From assembly GCA_001970855.1 (NCBI GenBank), contig LSSN01005762.1:1-39146 (forward strand): a stretch of 39,146 nucleotides of DNA, written 5' to 3'. Made by a program: the position numbers and the translations under genes. Within the stretch, counting starts at the first letter, position 1, and each line of letters opens with the position of its first letter. The notes under the pieces are model-generated. The model saw nothing but the letters and a program-made list of their open reading frames with translations, had not been told where the DNA came from and did no database searches. This stretch comes from Smittium culicis. Lineage: Eukaryota > Kickxellomycota > Harpellomycetes > Harpellales > Legeriomycetaceae. This document shows, piece by piece, positions 12,326 through 22,869 of this stretch.

Positions 12326-14827
12326 ATTTGCAGGGATTGAGGGGGGGGGAGGAGGAGGGTAGGTGAGGGTGTTTTTCGTAAAAGTAAAGAGGCCTTGTGA
12401 AATATTATGGCTGGTTAGAAAATTCTTATACGAAAAAGTAAAAAGATTCAACTAACGAGCATAAAAGAAAACAAATGGGAGTGAAAATGTGGGGCTATTA
12501 GTAGTAGAAATTTAAACAGAAAAAAAGTTTAAATGATGAAAGTTTTCAAATTTAGCCATAAAAGTGCGACAAAGTCTCGTTTTAATTTTTTTGTTTTTTA
12601 CTTTTCAAAAAGTTTACTTTATCGCAAAATAATAACTATCGAAAGCTTGAATTTTACAAGCATAGTTTACAGCTTCTAATTTCCCTATTCGCCTGCTTCT
12701 GCTTCCAATATAGCCAATAGTTCTCTGTATAATCTTATTTCTATACAATCATGAACAAATGTCTAATTTCCCGCTTTTAGAATCGATCTATTGGATATTC
12801 TGTAAATAGTTATTTATTCATCATACGCTACTGGCTTTATTTATGGTAATACTGACGAATGATTTTGAGCTTTTATGATCCCAACAAACTTTTTAAAAGT
12901 TGCATAAAACCAATCGCCAGAAAGTACTAACCATAAATTCTTAGCCAATAAGCCAAGCCAAGCCAAGTTTGGTCCATTTATTACTATTTTAAATTCAATC
13001 TCAAAATAGTCCTCACTTATTAAATTAAATATATAAATATAATTATATATAGTTATAAATAGTTATATATAATAATTAAATTTCCCTTTACTATATCATT
13101 AACTATCAGAATATAACAAGTTCAATGGTTTCTATTAGGCGTATAAATTCAAAATATAAAGATAATACCATTATTACTTTTCTTTCTTCTTTTAGTATTT
13201 TGATCAGTTTCTGTACCTGGAATTTACTCTAGTTTTTATTGCTTCGAGTTAATAATCTCACTCTCAACAAAAAAAAATTCTTTCTGGAATATAAATGAAT
13301 AATCCTATAAATAATTAAACATCCATAACATTTCGCTGGGCCCACATGCTTCAACTCTGCCTCGATTATATACTTATCCATGCGATAGCTATTACTTTCT
13401 CTTTGAAGTAGTCTTAATCTTAATTTTAGTTTTATCGAGCCCTTCTACCTTTTCCCTTTTGATAAACCTATTTTTATGTTTGTAACCTGAAACAAAATTT
13501 CCACCTTATAGATTATTTATGAGAAACATGGGGGGGGGGGTTTAGAAACTCTATTTATCAATATAAATCAGTTAATTCAATTGAACCCATCATAAACTCT
13601 AACCCTTATCTATTATATACATTATTCAAAAGTTAAAATTGTTTGAAATAAAAACCGTTTCATCTTCAAAAAATATAATATACATTCATACATCAGTTTC
13701 AAAAACCTAAAGTAACAAAAGCACCAATATTTAAACAATTAAACTCATTACTCTGCCGCTATTTTTAATTGTCTTTAGAAATGCCTATTTGATTTACAAG
13801 TGTTTAAAACAAAATTGAGTTGCAAAATATGCTCAAATTTTAAACAAAAGATTACTTTTCAAATCTAAAAACATAACTTATATTTATCCCATTCTGATAA
13901 TAATTATTCTCTTTAATATTTTGTTTTACTTTCATATCTTTAATAGTATTAAATGCATTCGAGTTTTTGAAATTCTAATTCCCTCCCCCAAACTGTACAC
14001 CAAATCATAGACATGAATTTTATCTTAATTTTTATTCATGGATTATAATGATATTTTTACTAAAATGACTTTAAAAAATCATTATATATCAGTATTTAAA
14101 TACACTTTAAACTTTATATATAAACCATATCACCTATATATAACGTCAGACATATGCCAAAATTATAAGTCTGATTGTATGGAATTCATTACCACTACTT
14201 ATTTTACTTGAGACTCGTGGAAAACGTGCATAAAAATCATTCATCTTTAAGTATTTGATCAATACTATGTTTTGCTCGTACTGGTTCAGTTATTTTTTAT
14301 GTGTTTGTTTAATAGAGTTTTCAACAACCGAACTTATTCAGAACTTTGCCATAAACAAGCTATTTCAGCCCACAATAAAAATAGTATTGTTTTTTTTTTT
14401 TTAAATAGCTTAAAAAATACATTTCAAATCATTAAAATAAAAATTAATAATATATTTTATAAATGATTCTCAAAATAGTATAAATAAAACGTATTTTCTT
14501 GTCTCTAATATACTCTTTATATATAAAAAAAACACTAAAAATAATTGAGTTCAATACAGAAAAATTTATCAAAATTTCAGCATTATTTATATACTCACAA
14601 AAGAAATTATCTACGCTCAATAAAATACGAATTGTGAACTATTTCACTATTCGCGCTGTTGAAAATAATCTCATATTTTAAAAAGCAAATGCTACTCACC
14701 ATACTTCCCCTCCAAATTAAGTATAACATACATATATACATTCATTTTATCAATCGAATCAGCAATTAAGCAATAGAATTTTAAATTTTAAATTAAAAAT
14801 TGAAAAAAGAAAATATTAGTTCTTAGT
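12326..14827. other. AT-rich intergenic region, no gene seen
   Basis: Upstream of the ankyrin gene there is a G-rich/C-rich stretch (GGGGGGGG near 12341) and CCAAT motifs near 12712 and 12946, which probably belong to its promoter. A run of ten G lies near 13529. The longest reading frames (about 60-65 codons near 14272 and 14499) are low-complexity and lack homology signs. The last few hundred bases should contain the promoter of the FAS1-like gene. Confidence 0.6.
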
Positions 14828-17800
14828 ATGCAGATTAGAAAATTTCTAACGTTGCTTACTGCAACTTTTTTTTTATTCTTGGCATCGCTCAATGCCCAAA
14901 ATTATTATAACTGCGAATTAAGACAACTTCCATTCAATAAAATATTAAAGCGCCTCGAAAATATTAAAAATACCTCCATGTTCAGATTAATCATAAATCA
15001 GCTTATTAACACCTACCCAAATCCGAAATCAGTTCAAACTCCAACAGCAAAATCTAAAAGATCTTCAAAGAGAAGTGAAAGCAGAACTATGAATAAAAGA
15101 AATAATTCACATAAAAATTATTTTTTAAAATCTGCTTTAAATATATTTTCAAGGATTTATAAAGAGTTGGATATTGTTCAAAACACAATAAAAGACGAAA
15201 TAACTCCTCCAAAAGTATCAAGGCCTGTAAAGTTAACCATATTTGTCCCTAGCAACAAAGCTTTTGTAGAATTATCCTTCATACGAGTATGTGCAGATGG
15301 AAAATGTTACATACCATCAAATAATCAACTTTCAGTTTATGATCAAACTTTAATTCCTAATAATAGATTAATAACAAATATAAACCAAGATGAAATAACT
15401 CTGGAAAAAGCGTTTAATTTGATTGAAGATTGCAAAAAAAAATATTATCTTGACCAAAATCCAGTAAATAAAGATAATAGTAACACTGGGTATGGAAATA
15501 TAGGAATTAATAACTCTGGGATATGTAACCTTGGCAACGGGAATACCGGAAATTTTAACTTTGGAGATCGCAATAGCGGTAGCAACAATTTTGGAAATGA
15601 TAATACTATTGATTTTAACATCGGAAATAACGACGTATTTATGTTTGGAAAAAATGATCCCAGTTTAACCAGTAGAAACTTAAAAGCTGTAAAACGATCC
15701 AACACACCTAAAATTAAACGAGAAAAATTCAATACTGGAGTCGATTTAAAAATGAATAAAAGGCAAACCCAGCCAGTAAATAATGATTTAATTATCTCTG
15801 GCCATAACTTGGGTTTTAATCGAGGAATGCTTTCTGATACTTTATTGAGCCAAATCAAATCTCTTAGGTTAGATAATAATGGGAATGTTGTAAGAGTTGA
15901 TGAAAATAACATCCCAGTCAATAATCAGATTATTTTATCTGGTGATAAAAAACAACCTGAAATATTGACAAAAAACAAAAAATTATACGAACTATTTCCT
16001 GAAGAAGCCGAAGCCACGATTATGTATCATTTTTTATCAGGGTTATTATCTAATCAAGAATTTAGTAAAAGCGAAAAATGCAAAGACAAAGGCGATTATT
16101 TTAAATACAAAACATTCAACACGCTCATGAATTTCCCTAAATTTGTAAATTTGGGCCCAGGCGAGCCTCAAAAGGTAACAATAAAAACTACCTGCGATCA
16201 AAAAAATTTAGTTATCGATGGATCAAATATTTTTGAGAACAACAAATTGGTTGAAAATACTATGTTTTATCCTGATGCTATAAATAAAGATACTGAAAAC
16301 ACGTCCTCTTCACAAGAATCAATTTTATGCCCTAATGACGATATTATTGATATCATTGTTATAGACTCGTTCTTAAAGATTCCTAAAAATTATGATTTTT
16401 CCTTAAAAAACTCTTACGATGCATCAGAATTCATCAACTTGGTTAATTTTTATAATGAAAATCCTGGAGGGATTATAAAACCTTACATCAATAAATTCAA
16501 TGATATTTATACAGATAAAAATATTGTTGGCTTTATACGACTTGATAAAATATTAGCAGATGATAACTCACGCCAAGGCGATGGGGTTGAAAAGAGAAAT
16601 ATAGCTGATGCTACGAATATTATAAACTCAACTTTTTCTAGAACACTTAATTCTGAATCCCATAAAAAATTAAAATCAAAAAACCAAAAAAATACTTTAA
16701 ATCCTATCATGCCAGAAAAGCTAGTAGTAAAGCGATCCAATACCAAAATAAAAAATTATAATAAAATTTCAAATAAATATAACAAAATAAATTCTCAAAA
16801 TGTAAAAAAAAATCGATACTTTAATCGGAGTTCAGAAATAAATAAAAAACCTGAAGAAACTAATATAGAAAGAAAATACACCAACAAAAAAACAAACATC
16901 AATAAAGGTAATATCATTTCAGCTACAAAAAACGATTCCAAAATCCATTTCAATAAAACAGGCCTGGAAATAAAAAATTATGATAATAGCACGAAAGATA
17001 TAAAAAAAAATTCAAAGCCAACTATTGAAAAAAAGAGTTTGATGAATTTAGCCGATAGCACATTTTCTTATACTAGCAGGGATGAAATTGATGATGAGGA
17101 ATTTGATGACGAATTCGATGGCGAAACCAATTATTATGGCAGTACAACAGAACCTCTTGATTTTGGAGATTTCATTTTTTCAAGGCTCTTGGTGAATCCT
17201 TCTATCAACAGCTTTGGTCTGCTCAATGATCTACAAAAAATTTCGATTAAAAACCAAATTACGGTAAAACCTTTTCACGTTAATATAGAGGATATTTCAA
17301 GAAGTGTCCACACACAATCTGGAGTGATACATTTTTATCATGACAGGACTGATTACAGTGATTGTTCAACAGACCCAGACTTTTGCTCACCTCTCGATAT
17401 GTTTCAACCAGTGTGTATAGATAAAGATAAAATATGTAATGAAAGTGAAAAAAAGCTTATTTATAATATTGAATATATAAATTATCTTTTAGATAAAGTG
17501 GGCGTTTCAAATATTTACACTGACAATATTAGCTCTAAAAAACGTAATTTAGTGTCTATATCTAATGAATTGGAATATGACAAACCTTCTAAAAAAAATT
17601 CAACAGCAATATCGTCATTTAAAAAGGATGAATATGTCCAAAAAACCAGTGTTCCTAAGACTTACAATCCTAGAATATTAGTCAATAAACAAAATTCTGA
17701 ATATAAAAGAGATCATGATATAAACGAAAAATTCAAAACAACAGAAAAGGTTACTCAAATCCAAAAAAACATGAACTACTCCGGATATATAGCGAAAAGG

Positions 17801-18244
17801 TCTTTAGATATTACAACTCTACCCCAAGAGCAAAGTACGAATGTTGATTCTCCAAAGTACTTAAATGAGCAAAAAGAAGCACATATTAATATAATTAACG
17901 AAATTTCCAAAAAAAATCCTTACAGTGAAAAATCAACATCATCTAATAATGATTCATCTAGTAGAACCCCTGCCTATGTATATAGCAATAAACATAATGA
18001 TAAACTCGTTCGCAAAACAAGTATTCCCATAAGCATACCAACAAACATAAAACACAACACTATTGTTATAAAAAAAACTATATCAAAAAAAATCCCAAAT
18101 CCGAATAAATCATATAGCTCAACTGCAATTAATGTAAACTTGAGTGGTACCAATGATGTATATAGAGATAAAAATTCGGGTATAAAAGGTACAGAGACAT
18201 CAAAACAGGCTGCCGATAGTCGCGAAATTAGCTTGGATTTCTGA
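14828..18244 (+). CDS. Secreted FAS1 (fasciclin)-like protein with a pentapeptide array
   Basis: A single open frame of 1138 codons. The N-terminus (MQIRKFLTLL, then an FFLFLASLNAQ stretch) is a classic signal peptide, so the protein enters the secretory pathway. FAS1 landmarks are present: FNKILKRLENI (about 37), KLTIFVPSNKAF (135-146, the first conserved FAS1 box), an IMYHFLSG segment with Tyr400-His401, and IIDIIVIDSFLKIP (about 508-520, the second box). The two boxes are split by a roughly 250-residue insertion holding ten tandem N-x-G-x-x pentapeptides (219-268). The C-terminal half is Asn/Lys/Ser-rich and low in complexity, with an acidic patch near 750 and a Cys-containing part near 850-880 that may be another, degenerate domain. 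Many Lys-Arg sites suggest Kex2-type processing. No GPI signal or transmembrane anchor is seen at the end. FAS1 domains mediate adhesion, so a role at the cell surface or in holding on to a host or matrix is inferred. The exact function is unknown. Confidence 0.75.
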   Translation: MQIRKFLTLLTATFFLFLASLNAQNYYNCELRQLPFNKILKRLENIKNTSMFRLIINQLINTYPNPKSVQTPTAKSKRSSKRSESRTMNKRNNSHKNYFLKSALNIFSRIYKELDIVQNTIKDEITPPKVSRPVKLTIFVPSNKAFVELSFIRVCADGKCYIPSNNQLSVYDQTLIPNNRLITNINQDEITLEKAFNLIEDCKKKYYLDQNPVNKDNSNTGYGNIGINNSGICNLGNGNTGNFNFGDRNSGSNNFGNDNTIDFNIGNNDVFMFGKNDPSLTSRNLKAVKRSNTPKIKREKFNTGVDLKMNKRQTQPVNNDLIISGHNLGFNRGMLSDTLLSQIKSLRLDNNGNVVRVDENNIPVNNQIILSGDKKQPEILTKNKKLYELFPEEAEATIMYHFLSGLLSNQEFSKSEKCKDKGDYFKYKTFNTLMNFPKFVNLGPGEPQKVTIKTTCDQKNLVIDGSNIFENNKLVENTMFYPDAINKDTENTSSSQESILCPNDDIIDIIVIDSFLKIPKNYDFSLKNSYDASEFINLVNFYNENPGGIIKPYINKFNDIYTDKNIVGFIRLDKILADDNSRQGDGVEKRNIADATNIINSTFSRTLNSESHKKLKSKNQKNTLNPIMPEKLVVKRSNTKIKNYNKISNKYNKINSQNVKKNRYFNRSSEINKKPEETNIERKYTNKKTNINKGNIISATKNDSKIHFNKTGLEIKNYDNSTKDIKKNSKPTIEKKSLMNLADSTFSYTSRDEIDDEEFDDEFDGETNYYGSTTEPLDFGDFIFSRLLVNPSINSFGLLNDLQKISIKNQITVKPFHVNIEDISRSVHTQSGVIHFYHDRTDYSDCSTDPDFCSPLDMFQPVCIDKDKICNESEKKLIYNIEYINYLLDKVGVSNIYTDNISSKKRNLVSISNELEYDKPSKKNSTAISSFKKDEYVQKTSVPKTYNPRILVNKQNSEYKRDHDINEKFKTTEKVTQIQKNMNYSGYIAKRSLDITTLPQEQSTNVDSPKYLNEQKEAHINIINEISKKNPYSEKSTSSNNDSSSRTPAYVYSNKHNDKLVRKTSIPISIPTNIKHNTIVIKKTISKKIPNPNKSYSSTAINVNLSGTNDVYRDKNSGIKGTETSKQAADSREISLDF
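15482..15631 (+). repeat. Ten tandem N-x-G-x-x pentapeptides inside the FAS1 protein
   Basis: Residues 219-268 divide exactly into ten five-residue units, each starting with Asn and nine with Gly at position 3: NTGYG, NIGIN, NSGIC, NLGNG and so on. One unit, NTIDF, has Ile in place of Gly. The pattern is the Pentapeptide_2/MPTR type best known from mycobacterial PPE proteins. The DNA units vary at synonymous sites, so the array is under protein-level rather than recent DNA-level repetition. Confidence 0.85.
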
Positions 18245-18900
18245 TTTCTATAATTTATTGTAAATTTTTGTAAATTTTAATTTCATATTTTTTATTACAT
18301 AAACATCACTAGTGATATACTATTGATTTACTTCTTTTTTTTTGATTATTTTATCTTTGAATTTTTAAAATTTAAAATAAATAATATTAAATAATATTAA
18401 ATAGCTTTCTTTGTATAAAAATCTTTATTTTAAGAGAGTTCTTTAACTATTATTGCCTTTTTTCATAGATTTTTTTAGATTGGTTGAAATTTTGACCGCT
18501 CTGAAGTTCGAATTATGTCTTATGTCACTAGATATTATATCAGCTCATATAATGATAATTTCAATTTTTTTACACTTTAATTTGTGTATAATAAGCACTC
18601 ATTTATACTAATTTTTTTAATAATTGGAGTTGTAGCTGTTTAATTTTTATTTTTTATAAAAAATATTAGCAATAATTTATATAACAGCATCTAGCTATTC
18701 AAGTGTAATTTAAAAGGCCAAAGGTTATTCATTAATAAAATTTATCTTCCAGATAATTGGTGCTATATGGTAATCAGATCAAGAATGAGTACTTGTGTAT
18801 CAGGCACTAATAAGTGACTAAAAAAATATAGTGCAAAAAGTACGAAAAATATGCTAAATACTCTAGCAATTAGAAAAATGATCAATAACAAATCGAAAAA
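18245..18900. other. AT-rich 3' flank, no gene seen
   Basis: This is the downstream flank of the FAS1-like gene. T-rich runs and AATAAA-like signals near 18375 may serve polyadenylation. Beyond them I see nothing recognisable. Confidence 0.5.
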
Positions 18901-20580
18901 TTCATAAATAGACAATTTTTAGGGAACTAAAGGTACAGGTAGCTGTATCTATTTACAAGCCGTTTTTCCATAACAGTGAATAGAGTTCCAGAAAATTGGG
19001 AATATAAGAAAAGTTTAATTTTGAACAATGGAAAAACTTGAAAAATCAATAAAAAATTCTAGATGAATAATAATCCTAAGGGCGAAAAATGCTAAAGACG
19101 AAACAAATGATACGAAAAAGATTAAAAAATATATAAACCGATCGTGAGTATTCAGAATCTTGGTCAACTTCTGCAATCGTCCTAATCGATCCAAAGATCT
19201 ATAAGCGAAAACAATATAACTTTCATGAGAAACTGTAATCAAGTCTATCTGAGTACATAAGTTTAGTTCTGTTGAAAAATAGAGTATTTACATAATTACA
19301 AAATGTAAAAAAAAAGTCAAAAAGATATTATAATTAAATAGAAAATAAAAGTGTAAAAAAATATCTAAAATCTTTATAAACAAAAAGAAATTTAATTACG
19401 CCACAGGTTTGAAATCTGAAGCGGAAAAAAATTTCTGTTACGTACCTACTTAATCAAAGGATAGGAACTCATCACATTATAATATTTAAAGGAGGAGAAT
19501 AAAAGAACCCTAGATGTTTATACTTCTTCAATTAAAGCCAGATTTTTTGATATAATGAAAATTTTAACAAGCGAAACTAAAGAAAATATCTTTATATATA
19601 TATATAAATAAATTTAATAAAACTTTCTTTTATTCTTTCCTGCTTAGAAAGATTGCAAAGAATTGTATAAAAAGAATGATAAAGTAAATAATGAAAAGAT
19701 AGACTTGTATGAAACTGTGGAATGCGAAATTAATATCCTAAATATTTCAATATGCGAAGGAAAAAAAATATATACAATTATTGTTTTAAAATTGTAGAAA
19801 TGAAACTTAGTAATCTATGATATATTCATGGTATTGTGGCATTTAATATTTTAGGGTCAGAATGCTGCTCGACTATTAATATAAATATAGCGTTTACACC
19901 AGATGAAGGAAAAACGAGTCAAGTTTGAATAAATTTTGTCGTAAACACAAAATCAATAGATCTTATAAGTAGTAAATTAAATGATTAAACTCCAAATTTA
20001 AGGAAAGAATTAATGTTTGGAAGAATGATCCCATAAAAATGGCAATACTGATATCAAAAAAAGAAATAGCAGTTTACCAAAAAATAAAGAAGTTGTTGGA
20101 AAAGCCATCGTTTTTATAGCAAATAAAGTGGTTAAAAAAAACGCTAATATCACTGAAACTTTAATATATTCAGATAATTCCAAAAATTTTGCAATGGCCA
20201 AGAATATTAACTAATAAATTAGTATTCCTATAAATGATTTATATTTGTTAAATAATTTTACAAAATGTTCAGCAATTAATTATATTTAGCGCAAAAATAT
20301 CCTAAAAACTAACGACTATAGTACTCAAATATCTGAAATATGTGAAAATATGATCAAAAGACATCCAAACCCTATTGAAACTTTAAAAAAAATACCATAA
20401 ATTCCTAATATAATTTTATTGGAAGCGAAATCGAAGAAAAAATAGTAAACAAGAAGCAGAAAATGATAGCAGCTGTTCAAGAACCATGATATGTATCTGG
20501 AAGCCATGAACGAGATAAATAAATGTAATAAAAAAATCGAAATTTTACCTCCCTAAGATCATGAACTGAGGGGTGTAATT
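18901..20580 (-). pseudogene. Exon-like pieces of a multi-pass membrane protein, unassigned
   Basis: Three hydrophobic frames follow one another on the minus strand: 20507-20325, 20201-20010 and about 19278-19015. Each encodes one or two likely membrane helices, for example ISVLPFLWDH and FLIFFVSFVSSLAFFALR. Splice-like signals are nearby: a GTAAAA donor near 20550, TTCCAG near 20485, TATAG near 20224 and TTCAACAG near 19271. The first two pieces read in order resemble part of a TLC/Lag1-type helix bundle (GCLLIIFSHISDI, then IAKFLELSEYIK). Key residues of that family are not convincingly present, and the frames cannot be joined cleanly. A decayed membrane-protein gene is the best guess; chance hydrophobic frames in AT-rich DNA are possible. 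Confidence 0.25.
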
Positions 20581-20759
20581 TACTAAATCAAATTTATTTA
20601 AACAAAGTTAAACAAAGTTGATAACAAATAAAAACTATTAAATTAATATTAAATGAATAACTAAGTTGGACTAAAAATTCATTCAAGATACAATGATCTC
20701 TTCAAAAAAGTTAGATTGGAAACCTGTAATGCAAAAGGTATATGTGATGGTCAAAGATA

Positions 20760-21660
20760 ACAGAAAAATTAAAGTTTTTTAGAAGAACAAAAGTAGATAT
20801 TTTTGCATTTAAGAAACAAATTTCGATGAGAGTAAAGTCTCTTTTCGGAAAAAATATTGGGGATTCGAACATATATGGAAATCATAATATCTATTATCAC
20901 AAAACTGTAGAAAATAAAAAAAAATTAAAAGCACAAACATAATACAACAAGAAAGATTAATTATCAATGAAATAGAAATTACAGAAAATAATCTACTCTA
21001 AATGTTGTCGGATTATGGGCCCTTGCATCAGAACTCAAAGAATTCGATTTTTTGAGGTAACTGACGGCATTTTAGATTTCAGTTAAGATATTTTTCTAAT
21101 TGGAGAATCAAAAATAACCCATATTAGCATAAGGGATAGAATTCCTCAAAAAATTTTACCATAGATTGGTTGGGATTAAAAAAATTTACAGATAATTTAA
21201 AAAAGTAAATAATTATGATCTGGAGTCTAAAAGATTCCATTTTTACTCTATATCAGATGTTTGTAATTATTTTAAAGCTAGTATAGACCAAATTATAGTT
21301 CCAAAAAAATTTTTTTGTATCGAAATTCAATAATCTAAATTTTTTTGATGGTAAAATATCATAACACCTAATATTAGGTATTTATATTTTAATCAGCTAA
21401 ATTAGCGTAGTTAAAAGGGATGAAAGGTTTAAAAACTCTTCTCATCTCTAATGTGATAAATATAGAAATAACTTCTTATACTTATTGTCAAATATCGATT
21501 ACGGAGAGATTATTAATGATTATTTGGAGTGAAAAAATGAGATAAAAAAAATGAGGAAACAATTTGGAACTATTAATAAAAGAAAAGGAAAAAAAATTAC
21601 CATTTTAAGGAAAATATTGGTAAAATCAGATTTTTTGCTTTCTAGGTTTATGAAGTCATT
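20760..21660 (+). mobile_element. LINE relic A: endonuclease part
   Basis: The + strand keeps, in broken frames, the pattern of an apurinic-type (EEP) endonuclease of a non-LTR retrotransposon. From 20768 one frame reads KNKSRYFCI, stop, ETNFDESKVSF, then KKYWGFEHIW. This matches the LQET metal-binding box with Gln changed to a stop (CAA to TAA at 20810-20812). ERLIINEIEI follows near 20960, and a region with KFNNLNFFDGK near 21325 fits the end of the domain and the start of the linker. No intact frame remains. The copy is cut off before the reverse transcriptase. It has the same orientation as relics B and C. Confidence 0.6.
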
Positions 21661-21884
21661 TCTCTAAATATTTAAGCACAATCAAAATTTAATAATAGTC
21701 TGATTTAACAAATTATTACCAATACAATATATCAGAAAATTCGTAATTCGACTCTCTATTCTTCGCTAAAGAAAATAAATTCAAACGATCAATAATATTC
21801 GATATTTATTTTCTAAATTTTCAAGAATAAGCCAATTGTCATAAACTTTACAAAGCGTAATAGAAAATAGCATTGGTATTATTC

Positions 21885-22330
21885 TGCAGTTCGATACTCG
21901 TAGTTGGGATAATTTAGCATCAGCTAATAAGAGCCCTCAAAAAGATATCTCTCCAGAGTATATAAAGGTTATTTAAAAATACATAAATAATTATAAACCA
22001 ATATCTATCATGGAGATGATCTCTGGTATCAAACCAAAAGCCAAAAAGATAATTTATATGGGTGTTATGTACATTTAAAATAGGCTGTAAAATTAATGAG
22101 TTTAATGTAGACATCGAAACTATCATCGAGGAGATTTTTAGAAAAATAGGAGAGGTTCAATATTTCTTTGGAATCTGTCGTAGATAGGTTGTGCGACTTA
22201 TACGAATACAAAGAGCTAAATATTTCTCCAAGGATATAAGTGATGTAGTTTTTTCTTTATGTTTTCCGATTCTGAGAACTTGCGTTTTACATAAGATTTT
22301 TTTATACAAAGCTAAACCAAAAAGAAATTT
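21885..22330 (+). mobile_element. ORF1-like retroelement relic
   Basis: Two consecutive frames on the + strand show well-formed protein sequence with few stops. The first, from 21890, contains SWDNLASANKSPQKDISPEY, then stop, KYINNYKPISIMEMISGIKP. The second, from about 22084, contains NEFNVDIETIIEEIFRKIGE, then stop, VVRLIRIQRAKYFSKDISD. Each internal stop could be a mutated Gln codon (CAA or CAG to TAA or TAG). The place between LINE pieces and the style suggest a LINE ORF1 or gag-like protein. I do not recognise a domain, so the assignment is inference. Confidence 0.35.
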
Positions 22331-22869
22331 AGTTTATTGGTTTATTATATTCTTTTTCTACTTTTATTATTACTATGATTATCACTATTTTTACTTTTAG
22401 TATTATTTCATATTTGTAAAAACCTTTTCTTTAAAACTTAAAAGAATATAAGTAAAAAACTCAAAGTTGTTAATACTTATTTTTATTGTATTTACATTAA
22501 ATATATTACTATAAATACCGACATATTTTAATCAAAAATAAAAAAACCCAAAAAAATCAGTAAATAATCTTTATTATAAATTTAATACTAAATACTAAAT
22601 ACTAAAACTAAATACTTTTATTAACTAAAATCACAGAAATAAAAGTAACTGTGAGAATTTATCATGCCTGCGAGAAAAATCCTCGGCGACATATCGACAA
22701 CAAAAAATTATTTTTTCTAAAATTTAAAAATGAAAATTTTGAGTCAAAGCTATTGAATTAGCCGAATAAGTGTGGTATAGCGAAGGGTAAAAGTTTATAA
22801 AAGTTTCTCTAAAAACATACAAAGTTTTAAGCAATATAAAAGAGATTATTGATATAATTATTCATAAAA

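Noticed and set aside
14272..14681. Two 60-64 codon frames upstream of the FAS1 gene
   Set aside because: Low-complexity, rich in Ile, Lys, Asn and Phe as expected from AT-rich DNA, with no domain pattern or clear promoter relation.
15445..15921. 158-codon frame on the minus strand inside the FAS1 gene
   Set aside because: It is the antisense shadow of the pentapeptide array; its Phe/Pro/Leu-rich repeats mirror the Asn/Gly codons of the + strand.
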